Shown here: piece by piece, positions 44,399 through 56,750 of the stretch | Layout of the letters: the number at the start of each line of letters is the position of its first letter | Position numbering within the stretch: the first letter of the stretch is position 1 | Assembly (NCBI GenBank): GCA_037043235.1 | Contig: JAWRVZ010000094.1 | Location: 2,057,001 to 2,121,000, forward strand | From: Rhodeus uyekii | Lineage: Eukaryota; Chordata; Actinopteri; Cypriniformes; Acheilognathidae | DNA: 64,000 nucleotides | Reading direction: 5' to 3' | Notes under the pieces: generated by a model | Database searches by the model: none | What the model saw: only the letters and a program-made list of their open reading frames with translations | Told to the model about the DNA's origin: nothing | Made by a program: the position numbers and the translations under genes

Positions 44399-45605
44399 CA
44401 CTCACCTTAAAGACTATTAGGAAAACCCGTTCAATTTCTCATTAATGCAAGTATCTAAGCAACCAATCACATGACAGTTGCTTCAATGCATTTAGGGGTG
44501 TTTCCCTGGTCAAGACAATCTCCTGAACTCCAAACTGAATGTCAGGATGGGAAAGAAAGGTGATTTAAGCAATTTTGAGCGTGGCATGGTTGTTGTTGCC
44601 AGACAGGCCGGTCGGAGTATTTCACAATCTGCTCAATAACAGGGATTTTCACGCACAACCATTTCTAGGGTTTACAAAGAATGGTGTGAAAAGGGAAAAA
44701 CATCCAGTATGCGGCAGTCATGTGGCCAAACATGCCTTGTTGATGCTAGAGGTCAGAGGAGAATGGGCTGACTGATTCAAGCTGATAAAAGAGCATCTTT
44801 GACTGAAATAACCACTGATTACAACCAAGGTATGCAGCAAAGCATTTGTGAAGTCACAACACGCACAGCCTTGAGGCGAATGGGCTACAACAGCAGAAGA
44901 CCCCGCCGGTTACCACTCATCTCCACTACAAATAGGAAAAAGAGGCTACAATTTGCACAAGCTCACCAAAATTGGACAATTGAACACTGGAAAAATGTTG
45001 CCTGGTCTGATGAGTCTCAATTTCTATTGATACATTCAGATGGTAGACAGAATTTGGCATAAACAGAATGAGAACATGGATCCACAATGCCTTGTTACCA
45101 TTGTGCAGGCTGGTGGTGGTGGTGTAATGATGTAGGGATGTTTTCTTGGCACACTTTAGGCCCCTCAGTGCCAATTGGGCATTGATTAATTACCATGGCC
45201 TACTTGAGCATTGGTTCTGACCATCTCCATCCCTTTATGACCCCCATGTACCCATCCTCTGATTTCTACTTCCAGCAGGATAATGCACCATGTCACAAAT
45301 CTTGAAACATTTCAAATTGGTTTCTTGAACATGAAACTGAGTTCACTATACTAAAAAGGGCCCCACAGTCACCAGATCTCAACCCAATAGAGCATCTTTG
45401 GGATGAAGTGGAACAGGAGCTCCGTGCCCTGGATATGCATCCCACCAATCTCCATCAACTGCAAGATGCTATCCAATCAATATGGGCCAACATTTCTAAA
45501 GAATGCTACCAGCAACTAGTTGAATCAATGCCACGTAGAATTAAGGCAGTTCTGGAGGCGAACACAGTATTAGTATGGTGTTTCTAATAATCCTTTAGGT
45601 GAGTA
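44399..45605 (+). mobile_element. Nearly full-length Tc1-like transposon
   Basis: CACTCACCTTAAAGACTATT and its inverse (AATCCTTTAGGTGAGTA) with TA on both sides (44397-44398, 45606-45607). 1207 bp, the usual length for a Tc1 element. It serves as the uninterrupted reference for the copy at 690-3835. Confidence 0.93.
44547..45570 (+). pseudogene. Tc1-like transposase, frameshifted
   Basis: ATG at 44547 opens MGKKGDLSNFERG (HTH domain) but stops after about 30 codons. Later frames give EITTDYNQGMQQS, TALRRMGYNSRRPR (bipartite linker), RKKRLQFAQAHQNW and NVAWSDESQF (second catalytic Asp), a D-N-A-P-C-H stretch at about 45281, and a SPDLNPIEHLW region with the third acidic residue near 45390. 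Several frameshifts and a lost first catalytic region make it inactive. Confidence 0.88.
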
Positions 45606-46227
45606 TAGACCCTTGTTTTCTTTAGGATAGATTGAGTTGTATAATGTTTATTATTTATATTTTATTCATTTTCCAAAATAAACTTAGGGGTGTCATACAT
45701 GATTTAAATGTAATACCATAACGGTGTACTAAGAGGGAATGAGATACCATCTATGCTTGTGGGACCGCCTATGCCTAAATATAACATAACATAATTAATG
45801 ATGAACCCATATTTACTGCTGCAACACAAACACCATATTTAAAAAAGCAGTTATTTAAATGAGGATAAATAGACCCACACAAGGATCCAGAAGTCTGGCT
45901 ACTGTCACATCAAATGCTGTTAGAATCCCAGTGGAAATAAAACCCTGAGATCCAGAAGACACTCACGGAATGTCAATCAGTGCCTTTAGTAAAACAAAAT
46001 TTTCTTTCCAACGCTTTATTTTCCAATTAATTTCTGGAGGGTGATGCAGCACAGCGGGAGCTCACAGACGAGCAAACGGACACTGAGTGCCTCCGGTCCA
46101 AATGGGCTTTATGCAGCGAAGCCACAGTAACCCCAGGCCAAAGTCATTTACCCTTCCATTAGAGTCATCTTATTTATTTGGAACCAAACTTCCATTTCCC
46201 TCTTTGCTTTGCATTCATCGACAAGAG

Positions 46228-46228
<1 letters not shown>

Positions 46229-46261
<33 letters not shown>
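46229..46261 (+). repeat. (CA)n microsatellite
   Basis: Continuous CA run. Confidence 0.95.
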
Positions 46262-46264
<3 letters not shown>

Positions 46265-46984
46265 GAATTGTTGAGGCAATCGCTTTCCCAACTGCTGCGT
46301 CCCATATTGTTAGAAATTACACTTTCAATTTGCCGCACTGCTCCCGCCCAGCAGGCACCCCATCTCTCTTTATGGACGCTAGACGAGACAATTGAAAACA
46401 CAATGGATTCTGGGGGAAGGCTGAGGGATTGGTGTCATCAGATTTGATGCACAGATATCTCTCCGTTTATTTCTTGATGGTGCAGAAAGGCCAATCCCAG
46501 ACTGTAACATTACAAACGACTTCTACGTTCCTCTGCCTGCTCCCCACTGGTTCTTTCTACATGACTCCATTCAAATAGCATCGGGCAGCGCAAGGGTATG
46601 TTCTCTGAACTCACATTCTCTGAAGTCACATTGGTCAGAGAGAATATGTAGAAAATGTAGTTCAATTTGGTTAATTACTGATATTTTTTACCTCAATTTT
46701 GTTAATTACTGATATTAATCTTTTATGAAAGGAATATATTTTGCCATGCGGGAATAGTAATAACCTTTTGTGGACCCTGTAAAGACTTTTGGAAATGGAC
46801 TTAAGTTGAACTCATAAGATCTCTGCTTGCTTTCATCTGACAATTTTTTCTTGCTTTTCTCTGACCATTAATTCCTCAGAGTCATTACAGTGTCTTCCTG
46901 TTCATCATCAACCAGCGATCACACACTGTCAAATCCATGGCACTGACAGATTAAGTGTAAAACTCCCATCTTTACTGAATGGAG

Positions 46985-47230
46985 GTTACTTCGAAATCAC
47001 TCTCAAAACATGAGTCGGTACATAACCGAGGCTGTACTCACATAACAGGACAGATCATGCACTCACAACAAGAAGACAAACACATGGAGCATGAATGTCC
47101 GAACTCGACACAAAACTGAAACCTAACCAGACCGAAGTGCCGGGATATGAACATCTTGGCCCACACGAGACACATCACAGACAGGAGAGAGCGAAACTAC
47201 AGCACACTCAAAGCCACGTGTCACAGGAAG
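46985..47230 (-). mobile_element. LTR fragment related to 16329-16937
   Basis: Shares ATGAATGTCCGAA-TC-GACACAAA-type phrases and a similar order with 16720-16760. No TSD. Confidence 0.4.
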
Positions 47231-47614
47231 ACATGGCAATTTAAAGCTTTATTGTTTGTATAGTGCAGTTTGTGAGGTGCAGTGAAAATGATGCCAACAT
47301 TTTGAGAAACTGTGAGTATATAGTAATAAAGTACTTACAAATAATTTGAATGCTGTTATTAAATGGTTAATTCATTGTTAATATATTGTAGTCTTTACAT
47401 TGGTAAAAAAAATATTAATAAGCTTTGTTCAAGTAGTGAGCTCATCATTCATTGTCACTTCATTTAACCAAATTATTATTGTTTTATCTCATTTGTAAAG
47501 AGTTAGATTTTTCACTTTAAAATGTCACAGAAAATGTGAAAATGACGTTAATTCAGTATTTTAAACCATCTTTTTTTAGAAAATAATTTCATTAGTATTA
47601 AAATGTCCTTAAAA

Positions 47615-48040
47615 TAATGCTGCTGATGTGAGGACGAATGGTCTCCTGGGGGTCTCTTCCTGACTTTGAATGCTCCGAAACATAGTGTCCCAAAGGTTCT
47701 CAAATGGATTCAGGTCTGAGGAACGTGAGGGCCAGTCTTTGGCATCAATACCTACGTCATCTGAAAAACCACTGATAGGCAATATAGACCAGGCAATATC
47801 ATATGCACCAGGAGGCCCACTGCACCATCATAAAGTGCTAACAATGATTCACCCAGAAATTTAACCCAGTACCTGAGAGCTATGAGGGAATTATTACCTA
47901 GCACATCGAAGTCTGTGCGACCCTCCAAGGATATTCCTCCCCAAGCAATGACAACCCAACGCCAAACTGGTCATGCTGGATGATGTTGCACACAGCATAA
48001 CATTCCCCACGGCATCTCTAGACTCATCAGGGCACCAATG
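47615..48040 (-). pseudogene. Tc1/mariner transposase C-terminal fragment
   Basis: The minus strand gives, in two frames, CYAVCNIIQHDQFGVG (after the second catalytic Asp), then a WP-R-S-DLNP-ENLWDT-like stretch (plus-strand 47670-47740) that carries the third catalytic region. The family is distinct from the other Tc1 copies here. Many stops. Confidence 0.7.
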
Positions 48041-48073
48041 ATGGACTTGAGTACATACATACATACATACATA

Positions 48074-49715
48074 CAGTATTCAGACCCCCTTACATTTTTC
48101 ACTCTTTTTTTATATTAATAGGTAATTTTTTTCCCTCATTAATGTACACACTGTATTGACAGAAAAACATAATTTTTGACTATTTATTAAAAAAGAAAAA
48201 CTTAAATATCATATGGTCCTAAGTATTCAGACCCTTTGCTGTGACACTCATGTACACTCATGTACTCATCTACACTTTAACTCAAGTTCTGTAAATTTTT
48301 TATGATTGAGATGGTTCTACACCTTCATTTGAGTCCAGCTGTATTTGATTATACTGACTGGACTTGTCACACACCTGTCTATATAAGACCTTACCTTAAT
48401 TCTGCTGCAATTAATGTTCCTAAGAGCACAGTAGCCTTTCATAATCCTTAAATGGAATATGTTTGGCACGACCAGAACCCTTCCTAGAGCTGGTCGTCTG
48501 GCCAAACTGAGCTATAGGGGGAAGAGCTTTGGTGAGAGAGGTAAAGAAGAACCCATAGATCACTGTGGCTGAGCTCGAGAGATGCAGTCGGGAGATGGGA
48601 GAAAGTTTTAGAAAGTCAATCATCACTGCAGCTCTCCACCAGTCAGGGCTTTATGGCAGAGTGGCCCGACGGAAGCCCCTCCTCAGTGCAAGACACATGA
48701 AAGCCTGCATGGAGAGATGGTGAGAAACAAGATTTTATGATCCGATGAGACCAAGATAGAACTTTTTGGCCTTAATTCTAAGCTGTATGTGTGGAAAAGA
48801 CCAGGCACTACTCATCACCTGTCCCAACAGTGAAGCATGGTGGAGGCAGCATCATGCTGTGGGCATGTTTTTCACCTAAAGGGACATCAACAAAATGATC
48901 GTATGATCTTCACTGGCTTTCAGTTGCCTACCGTATTAAATTCAAAATTCTTCTGCTCACTTTCAAATCTCTGCACTCTTTGGCTCCCCCTTATCTCTGT
49001 AATTTGCTCGTCCCCTACACTCCGACTCGCTCACGACGTTCCTCCGACTCGTTCCGGCCAACTCGTTGTCCCTCGGCATCGACTCTCTTCCATGGGGGGC
49101 AGATCATTCAGTGTTATTGCTCCCAAACTCTGGAATTCTCTCCCATGCTCAGTCTGTTAATATCACAGAATTGTGATTGTTATACCCCTGATTTGATTAA
49201 TTGATTACGCTACATTACCAATAATATCTCTCTAAATGTTATGCCTCTTATGTCCTGTGTGTAATTTTGAACTTGACTTTATTTTTTCTGTATACTTCTA
49301 TTATGGTTTCTATTAGTCTACTTGGACTATCTCTTCCCTGTTAATTCTCTATTGTAAAGCATCCTTGAGCTCTGGAAAGGCGCTATATAAATAAAACTGA
49401 CAGAACTGGAGAGGATCTGCAAGGAGGAATGGCAGAGGATCCCCAAATCCAGGTGTGATCTTTCCCAAAAAGACTCATTGCTGTATTAGAGCAAAAGGGT
49501 ACATCTACTAAATACCGAGCAAAGGGTCTGAAGACTTATGACCATAACATAACATATACATTTTTTTTATATAAATCTTCAAAAACATTCTGTCCATATG
49601 GGGTGCTGTGTGTACAATGATGAAGAAAAATAAACTTAAATGCTTTTGGCAAATGGCTGCAATATAACAAAGAGTGAAAAATGTAAGGGGGTCTGAACAC
49701 TTTCCATACCCACTA
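48074..49715 (+). mobile_element. Tc1-like transposon with LINE insertion
   Basis: Left CAGTATTCAGACCCCCTTAC and right GTAAGGGGGTCTGAACAC..CACTA are inverted repeats next to TA. The transposase is broken: FGTTRTLPRAGRLAKLS (linker), HQSGLYGRVARRKPLLS, then frames after AWWRQHH-type sequence end at the LINE (about 48900-49395). 49396-49500 resumes with the C-terminal end. A short CATA tetranucleotide run abuts the left end. Confidence 0.85.
48900..49395 (+). mobile_element. LINE 3' end inserted in Tc1
   Basis: Frames give KILLLTFKSLHSLAPPYL, RHRLSSMGGRSFSVIAPKLW and NSLP, the C-terminus of an L2-like ORF2, followed by a 3' UTR ending GGCGCTATATAAATAAAACT. Confidence 0.78.
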
Positions 49716-49717
49716 TA

Positions 49718-51790
49718 TAAGTCCACAGTCTGTGGTGGCTCTCGTATCTCCATTTCCACTGGTTGCTGGTGGTGAATGGCTGGTCAGTGGATGCACCGTG
49801 GGGCTAGCCTCATGTTTTGCTGGTCCGATGGTGAACAGTGAATTGTTACTCACCAGCACCCACTCCACAAAAGCGGTGAAGTTTTCCTAGGCACTTATAT
49901 GTGTACACAATATGCATGCAAGCTAATTATCAGCTTTTTGTTAGAGTTTAGTAATAATGTTATTTTCAACATAGCAATTAAACACTCAGTTGCTTCTCTT
50001 ACAGCTTCTTGCTGATATTGTAATTTTGTTTGTTCTGTGAAATATAGTTCAAAACACATGCAGTGTGAACTGATTTTTCCTAGAGCTGCAGGGTATATAT
50101 ATCAACAATACATCCAGAATCAGTAATCAGATTGATTTAAATAAATATTCTGAGTTCAACACAAGTCAAGCTCTTGCGATAGCATTTGATGCATAATGGC
50201 AAGTATCACAGCAAATAGTTTATAGTTTTTTACTTAGATGTGTGTTGCTGCAGTCTGTAAATTGCAGCTGCAAATTGTTCTCTGTGGTGATTATGCCACA
50301 AATGTGGCTGGTTGAGCTGTATTGAACCTGAAACATTAAGAGAGATGAATATCTATGCCTGTAGATTTAGTCGTTACAAGTTTTGGGTCAAACAGGATGT
50401 TATGTCAAACCTCTTCAGACTCACAAATCTACAGTTGCAAAACTTCTGATGTCTTTCAAAAGGCCAGATGTAAGATCTACCACGTCTGCTATTTGAATCA
50501 TGCACAACTTCTTCTACATTAGTGTCGACACAGTCGCTGAACCGGTTTCTCTCGACTGTGTTCTCGGAGGGTGTTTTTGTACGGCTCTATCTGCAGTCGT
50601 GAAGCTCGCTTGAATGATTTCATCTCCTTTTCCTCCTCCTCTTTCTCCCCTCTTGACTCTAATGAGCGATTGTTCGCAGCCTGATAAAATTAAACTGCAT
50701 GCTTCACTGCTTTGCACAACAGGTGTTTTGTGTTTTTGACACCCCTCCCTGGTGACAGCACCGAGCAGAGAGGTAGAGGAGGGGTCTTTTGATGCTAATG
50801 TGTTCTGTAATTTGGCAGGAACAACTTCCACTTCCAAACAAGAATTGGAAGAAGCATCAACTGTCTGGAGTATCAATAAGCTGCAAAATTCAAGTTCAAG
50901 AAAAAAACATACTCCAATTGCTTATGGTGCACCATTTATATATATTTGATTTGCTTACTTTCATTTCATTAAACACAAAGAGTAAAGCAGTTTTGGGGGG
51001 CTTATGAATTGTCAATTTCATTCACTGAAACCTGGCTGTATGGGCAATCTGGATCTAAAAAGCATATCTGGAATTTACTAGTCTTTCCTGGTGAGGTAAG
51101 GTAAAATTTTGCACTGCACTTTTCCACAGAAGGAAATTTATGCTATACATATATATATATGTCATAAAATCAATCCAGATGACACAACGCTCTCAGATGG
51201 AAGATTTTGATTACAACACAAGTCATGATGAGTGTCTTTTTCTAGTGATTATAGTATGTCAATTTTGATGCTCACTCTCTTCTGCTCATCTTCTCTTCTG
51301 TAAGTTGCTTAGGAGGAAAGTACTGGGCCAAAAAAATATATTGCGGGTGATGTGAAGTCACAGTTATTTATATCGCACTTTATACAAAACAGATATAAAG
51401 TAATACACAGAAAAATAACAGAGTAAATGAAAAATATATTGCATCCAATAATCAAAGTAATTAACTTTTAAAATAGCATCATATCATCCATTTAACAAGA
51501 AAATTGGACTGATATATATATATAAGCTGAAGTTTCTCTCTCTTACGGTCAGAGTAATTTAGGTTATTTTTCATTTTGTTGGAAGACACTACATAGGCCT
51601 AGTCCTCCATTGGTGGCGAAACACTGAGTAGCAGGAATTTTCTTGAACTAAATGCAAAAAAATAAAATAAAATGCATTATATTATCTTTGCATAGTTTAA
51701 CAGTTTACAAAATAGAAATAATCAATTAAATTATAATCTAGTATGTTTATAGATCTAAACTAATCATGATCATGGTTGTATTAAATAACT
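49718..51790. other. Non-coding spacer
   Basis: No supported gene. 50500-50960 is GC-richer with CT-rich patches and few repeat features. The rest is AT-rich with short TA runs (about 51150, 51510). Confidence 0.35.
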
Positions 51791-51797
51791 TCACTAT

Positions 51798-52102
51798 TGT
51801 CACAGTCATGTCATGCTCCTCCTGTGTGTCCCTCCTGTGTTCCCATAACCACGCATGTAACCAATACCAGCTGTTTATTATTATCCTGCCTATTTATACC
51901 GTCAAGTTTCCCATTTGTCTTTGTCTAACTTTGACGTTACATGTTGTAAGTGTGTTGATGTTCTGTGCTCTCTGTTGATTCCATGAGGTTTGCGTTTTGC
52001 ACCATCGAGTGCCCTTTGTGTTTCTATGATTAAAGTAGTTTCAGTTTCATCTCCGTGTTCTCCTTGCTCTTCTCTGCATCGCAGGCCAGCTTCAGTGTGA
52101 CA
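51798..52102 (+). mobile_element. Solo LTR, 305 bp (TSD ACTAT)
   Basis: TGTCACAGTC ... CAGTGTGACA with exact ACTAT at 51793-51797 and 52103-52107. TATTTATACCG is TATA-like. Same family as 24313. Confidence 0.93.
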
Positions 52103-52107
52103 ACTAT

Positions 52108-52864
52108 TTAATTTTAAGGGCATTTCTTTCTCAACCCATATTTACAAATAAAACTATGGTTTCTGTGGTGGTTCTCCCAGTTCAATATAAAATCAGCTTT
52201 CTGAACCAAAACCAGAATCGTAAAGAAACTTGATCAAAACCACCATCCTTTACTAAACAAACAATCTGCAAAAGAGCAAAAAAGACATAATATAGATTCT
52301 CTTATCAGATGTGGCTCACTCAGGTGCGGAAAAGAAAATTAAGCTATAAAACCGTTTTAATAAACTTCATCCTCCACAGCCAAGTATTTCACAAAATTAT
52401 GGGCAAAATTTATAACAGCTGCCGACTGCACATTATAATGGCTTTACTCATTTGTCTGCAGCTGCAGTTTTTCCTGTTTGTCTGTTTTTCATTTCTGAAA
52501 GGAATGAAAACTCTCTGTCTGATGAAACCCCTGTATCATTAACTATATAATAGGCCATTAAAATGGTATGCATTTCACATGAGAATCAGACCTGAGAGAT
52601 GAAACAATCACTTCTGTTCTCAAATTAAGCTTTCTTCTCTCGAATGATTCATTCTTATAACCAGAATAATATCACATTAATACCCACAGGGTTTTATGAG
52701 GCTAATGTATTGACCTTCATCTCGGGTGATGAGAGTTTGACTAGTGTGTTTCGTGTGAATATACAGTAGTGACCAAAAGTAATGTTCAGTCTATGAAAGT
52801 CGGCTTCTACACATTTTATTAAGAGTTTTTGTTAAATAATTATTGAATGTTTTGTATAGATGTG
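52108..52864. other. Non-coding, nothing recognised
   Basis: AT-rich. Short frames without domain support. Confidence 0.35.
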
Positions 52865-53170
52865 TTAGGTGTCTCTGTTTATGTCTTAGCTCCTGTGGGC
52901 TCCCAGTGTTTCTCCACTCAACTGTCTCATCAATCAACTCGTTAGTCTTGTCAACCATCTCTTGTTCCCTCAGCAGCCCTTGTGTATGTCAATCCTATGT
53001 TTTCCTTCAGTATAAATCCATTGACATTTGCATGTCCATCCAAAGTTGTGTCTCTGCCCTAGTCTCTACCTGTTCTCTATTGTAAAGGTTATTGCATCAT
53101 ACATGCTCTTTTGTTTGCATTTTGTAAGTGTTTTTTGAGTTTGATTATTAAAGATTATCTGCTTATCCTT
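52865..53170 (+). mobile_element. LTR-like fragment
   Basis: CAGTATAAATCC (TATA-like) and GATTATTAAAGATTATC (poly-A-like) with CT-rich upstream sequence, similar in style to 19921-20210. Ends not defined. Confidence 0.4.
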
Positions 53171-53189
53171 TTGCCTCAAACAACAAAAG

Positions 53190-53578
53190 TGCTTTTTACA
53201 AAAGACTGTTTCAAAGCAACTTTACAGAGATAACAGGAAAACAATACAACAAAGTTAATTTAGACTGTACAGCAGATCTAGAAAAGCATACCAATAAAAT
53301 TGATAAATATTAAGTGTTAGGTGTCCCCAACTAAGCAAGTCAGAGGAGACAATGGCAAGGAACCAAAACTCCAGCAGGTGACAATGAATGAAGAACAAAA
53401 AATGTGGGAGAGAACCAGGCTCAGGGGACCAGTTCTCCTCTGGCTAACAAACAAACAGCACATGATTATTATATTTTCCCTGGTTAATATAAATTGTCTC
53501 TGGTCACCGGGAAAGATACTTTGTGGGTGACCAATGTGCAGAAGGAAAGGCAAAGAAGACTCGGATAACTCAAAGCAA
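53190..53578 (-). mobile_element. LINE 3' UTR fragment
   Basis: The minus strand carries a 3' UTR type seen widely in fish L2-like LINEs (GAGTTTTGGTTCCTTGCC, GCTTAGTTGGGGACACC). No coding part remains. It hosts the hAT at 53587. Confidence 0.55.
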
Positions 53579-53586
53579 ATATAAAC

Positions 53587-54409
53587 TAGTGATGTGACGT
53601 TTGACACCGAGGCTTTGAAGCTTGTATAAAAAAACGAAACATCTCACAGTGACGCACTATATCGGAGCTTGATTCGTTTTGCCATAACCACGTGATCAGT
53701 GACGTCTGAAGCTTCGTTTTCTCCCTCAACCACATGACTGCTTCGTAATCTGGTTCAAATGTAGCCCGAACTCCTTGCGCAGGTTTTGAGTGTTGTGCAC
53801 TTCGGTAAAACGGTAATGAACTGACACGAAACAGAGGATAAGCTCTTTTGAATTTTGAGCATGAAACCAGCCAAGAAAAGAGGCCGTTCCGTTATTATTA
53901 ATAATATCAAGAATTATATTGTAAAATAATAAATAATTATAAGAATTAGGCTAATAGTAATATGAATAAATATTTACACAAATACTTTTGTGTACTTTAC
54001 TAATACTTCATCATCTTGCCCTGGAATTGTTATGCACTCCTGCCTCCTCAGTTCCATGTGAGAGAATATTTTCAAAGGCATTGGAAATAGTACATAAAAA
54101 AAGAAATAGACTTAGCCCTCGCACTGTTGAAGAAGTTGTGTTCCTTAATAAAAATATTTGATTTCTTCAATTTCCCGCAAAATAAAAACTCCCCAGTTCA
54201 CAAGTACTTTCATCACGAGTTCACAAGCACTTCACCATTCCACATGATTGTATATGCCTTCATGAGCCTTGCCTATGAATTCATAGGTTTAGGACTAAGG
54301 CTAAAGCTTTTTAAATAAGGCTGCATGTATTGATCAAAGCAGAATCATAAAAATTATTAAATTGTTAAATTATTAAATTGCTTCACAAAGCTTCATTTCG
54401 CAATCACTA
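53587..54409 (+). mobile_element. hAT element (TSD ATATAAAC), C-terminal exon intact
   Basis: TAGTGATGTGACG ... TTCGCAATCACTA with exact ATATAAAC at 53579-53586 and 54410-54417. At about 54017-54166 (plus) an uninterrupted frame of about 50 codons encodes the hAT dimerisation end: LALELLCTPASSVPCERIF, SKALEIVHKKRNRLSPRTVE, then a stop. It is the best-preserved terminal exon of the family in this window. Confidence 0.92.
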
Positions 54410-54439
54410 ATATAAACTTTACCTTATCTTGGGCTTTTA

Positions 54440-54766
54440 AATGCAAACAAAAACTGACACGGCTTCAGAAAAAAAAAAAAAAAACACAGAGAAAAAAGTT
54501 AACTAATCCAAAACAAGTAGTCCATATAGGGTAAGCTCAAGACTGAACACAGATACATTAAACAGGCAGACTTAAATAGAGAAAAACACAGGTGGAACAC
54601 ATAATCTTGATGAGTACTCCAGGCAAAAGAGATTATAAATGGTGGTGCCACATAGTGGCTGGTGGAGTCCTTGCATGAAGGAATTAAACAGTGCTGTCTA
54701 GTGGCTTGAAGAGAAGTTGCAGGAGGAGTCTTACAGGAACCCTTCACTCAGGAATGGCTCCTGACA
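54440..54766 (-). mobile_element. LTR of the deleted gypsy element
   Basis: Read on the minus strand from TGTCAGGAGCC (54766), 36 bp past the pol stop. It contains TCTCTATTTAAGTCTGCC (TATA region) and ends in an A/T-rich segment. The far end is uncertain. Confidence 0.55.
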
Positions 54767-54801
54767 TTCCGCTGGCTACCGTTGGAACCTAGCCAATGAA
54801 A

Positions 54802-55521
54802 TTATCTAATGAGGTCTGGATCCAATATATCCTCAGCTGGCACCCAGGACCACTCCTCTGGACCGTAACCCTCCCAGTCCACTAGGTATTCTATCATTCC
54901 ACATACTTTACGTGAATCCAGGTCTTGCTGAAACAGCTGAATGCTGCCATTATAAATGGTGAAGCGGAGAAAGTTGGTACATGAAACTCACTCTTCTCCA
55001 ACTTCACGAAGAGGTTGTTCCTTAGTAGTTGAGAAAAAACCTGCCAGACATGGTGGACATATTCTTGATAACAATGTGAGAAGAGTAAGAAATCATCAAG
55101 AGACACAAACAAAGATTGGTTAAGGATCTCTTAAAGAACGTGGTTAATGAGTGCCTGGAAGATGGCTGGTGCATTGACTAGTCCAAAGGGCATTACCTGG
55201 TGTTCATAATGGCCAGTCAGGGTATGAAATGGAGTCTTCCACTCATCCCCAGCCCGGATCCTAAGCAGGTGATGGGCATTCCGCCGATCCAGTTTCATGA
55301 ATATAGTTGACCCTTGAAGGAGTTCAAAGGCCAAAGTCTATAGTCATCAGAGGAAGTGGGTAACAATTATTCACAGTGATACGATTTAGACCCCGGTAGT
55401 CAATGCATGGACAGAGACTGCCATCTTTCTTCCCCACAAAAAAAAGAAAAAAAGAATCTGCTCCAGCTGGTGAGGCTTGCACTGACTTTCTTGTCTGTGG
55501 ATCTGTCTGTATCAAAACCAT
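54802..55521 (-). pseudogene. Gypsy RT joined to integrase chromodomain by a deletion
   Basis: The minus strand encodes Ty3/gypsy RT: VGKKDGSLCPCIDYRGLN, LPLMT, FELLQGSTIFMKLD, HQVMPFGLVNAPAIFQ, and the catalytic box as VSLDDFLLFSH, with three frame changes. After II-NGSIQL the same frame passes directly into a chromodomain-like end (YLVDWEGYGPEEWSWVPAED) and stops at 54804-54802. RNase H and the integrase core are missing, so a deletion of about 2 kb is inferred. In chromodomain-bearing gypsy elements this domain helps target integration. Confidence 0.82.
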
Positions 55522-55772
55522 ACTATACTATATGTATGACCACCTTTAATGTAGTAGGCCAACATGTTATTTGGTTAATTTTATGTATCCAGTTTTAGCA
55601 TATTAATATTACAGTGTTAAGATAATATTTCAAAGTTTGCCATATTAATCAAGAGTTGACGTCATCTGAAATCTTCGTAATTGTTGGTAAAGGTAGAAAC
55701 AGGAAACCATGTGTATTTGGTACTATTTCATACTATTTCTTGTTGTTTCTGTGGAGACTGTAAAGATGTTAT
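55522..55772. other. Non-coding spacer
   Basis: AT-rich, no features. It forms the left flank of the next element. Confidence 0.4.
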
Positions 55773-56627
55773 TGTTACGTCCCTAAGGACGCAAGTGTTT
55801 ATTTTGTTTGAATTGTTTGTGTATTTTGAAGTGGATACTGTTTTCCTGTGACTATGATGTGTTCTAGGTTCTTACTCCGCCTACTGTGTCTCCCTAAAAG
55901 GCTGATGAGTGCCACCTGATGCCTGTTGTACTTCATTGAGTGGAGCATAAAAGAACCCAGTAAAGACCAGCCCAGGGAGAGAGACTGAGGCTTTCCTCTG
56001 CAAGAGAGACGGCCATCTTCTGGTCCCAATGTGCATGTGTGGTCTGAGTATTGTAGTAGTGGAGCTACAATCTGAATTGTTTCAAGTGTTACGTGTGTAT
56101 CATCTTTGTATCATCTTTAGCTCTAAGCTCTGTGTTTAACCTGTGTGGTACTAGTGTCAGAAACGTCTGAGTTATCATCTTTTTTTTGTTTGTTTGTTTT
56201 TGTGAGTTCATTACTGTTGGTCAGTTATCAATTTCTTTGAGATTTAAGTGGGAACTTTTTGTAGGGAGGTGGATGCTTCATTTTCTTTTTAACCACGTTT
56301 TCTCCTGGGTTTGGTTAGCGAGGGAGCTAGGTTATTGTTTGTCTTTTCTTTCCTTTTCTTTAAGTTTTGGTAGGTAAGTTAGACTACGAAAAAACAAGAA
56401 AGAACCCTGTTTTGTTTGTTGTGTTGGCCTCTCCTCTCCTGAAGACTTGGTTGTTTATGTTGTCCAACTATAATGTTAATAAACATTTATTTATTTCATT
56501 TTTGAAGTGGTTTCTGTGTGTTTGCCTTGGGGCCCGGAGACGGAAGTCTCTTCTCTCTCTCCAACAATTGGTTACGTTCCCTCTAAAAAACGACTCCTAG
56601 ACCTAAAAGTTGGAGGGGCGCGTAACG
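55773..56627 (+). repeat. 5' LTR
   Basis: Begins TGTTACGTCCC, identical for 31 bp to the 3' LTR stub at 61501. Ends GGGCGCGTAACG; the last seven bases are the inverse of TGTTACG with one change. TATA-like CATAAAAG at 55946-55953; AATAAA at 56478-56483. Confidence 0.88.
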
Positions 56628-56629
56628 AG

Positions 56630-56647
56630 TGGGGGCTCGTCCGGGAT
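56630..56647 (+). promoter_or_regulatory. Primer-binding site (tRNA-Pro)
   Basis: TGGGGGCTCGTCCGGGAT, 2 nt after the LTR, is the 18-nt complement of the tRNA-Pro 3' end and is the primer site known from gammaretroviruses. Minus-strand DNA synthesis would start here. Confidence 0.92.
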
Positions 56648-56750
56648 CGTTTTTTTTTTTTTAAGAACGACTTTGGTGAGTACAACTTCTCTTTTCTCTC
56701 TGCTACTCGTTGTCTTCGCTAATTTACTTCAAGTTACTGTAGTGACAGAA

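Larger units (their letters stand above)
45608..47610. other. Low-repeat spacer, possible conserved non-coding DNA
   Basis: No gene seen. A CA run lies at 46229-46261. 46040-46600 has mixed, non-repetitive composition around the CA run and stands out from the surrounding TE sequence. A possible LTR fragment lies at 46985-47230. Confidence 0.35.
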
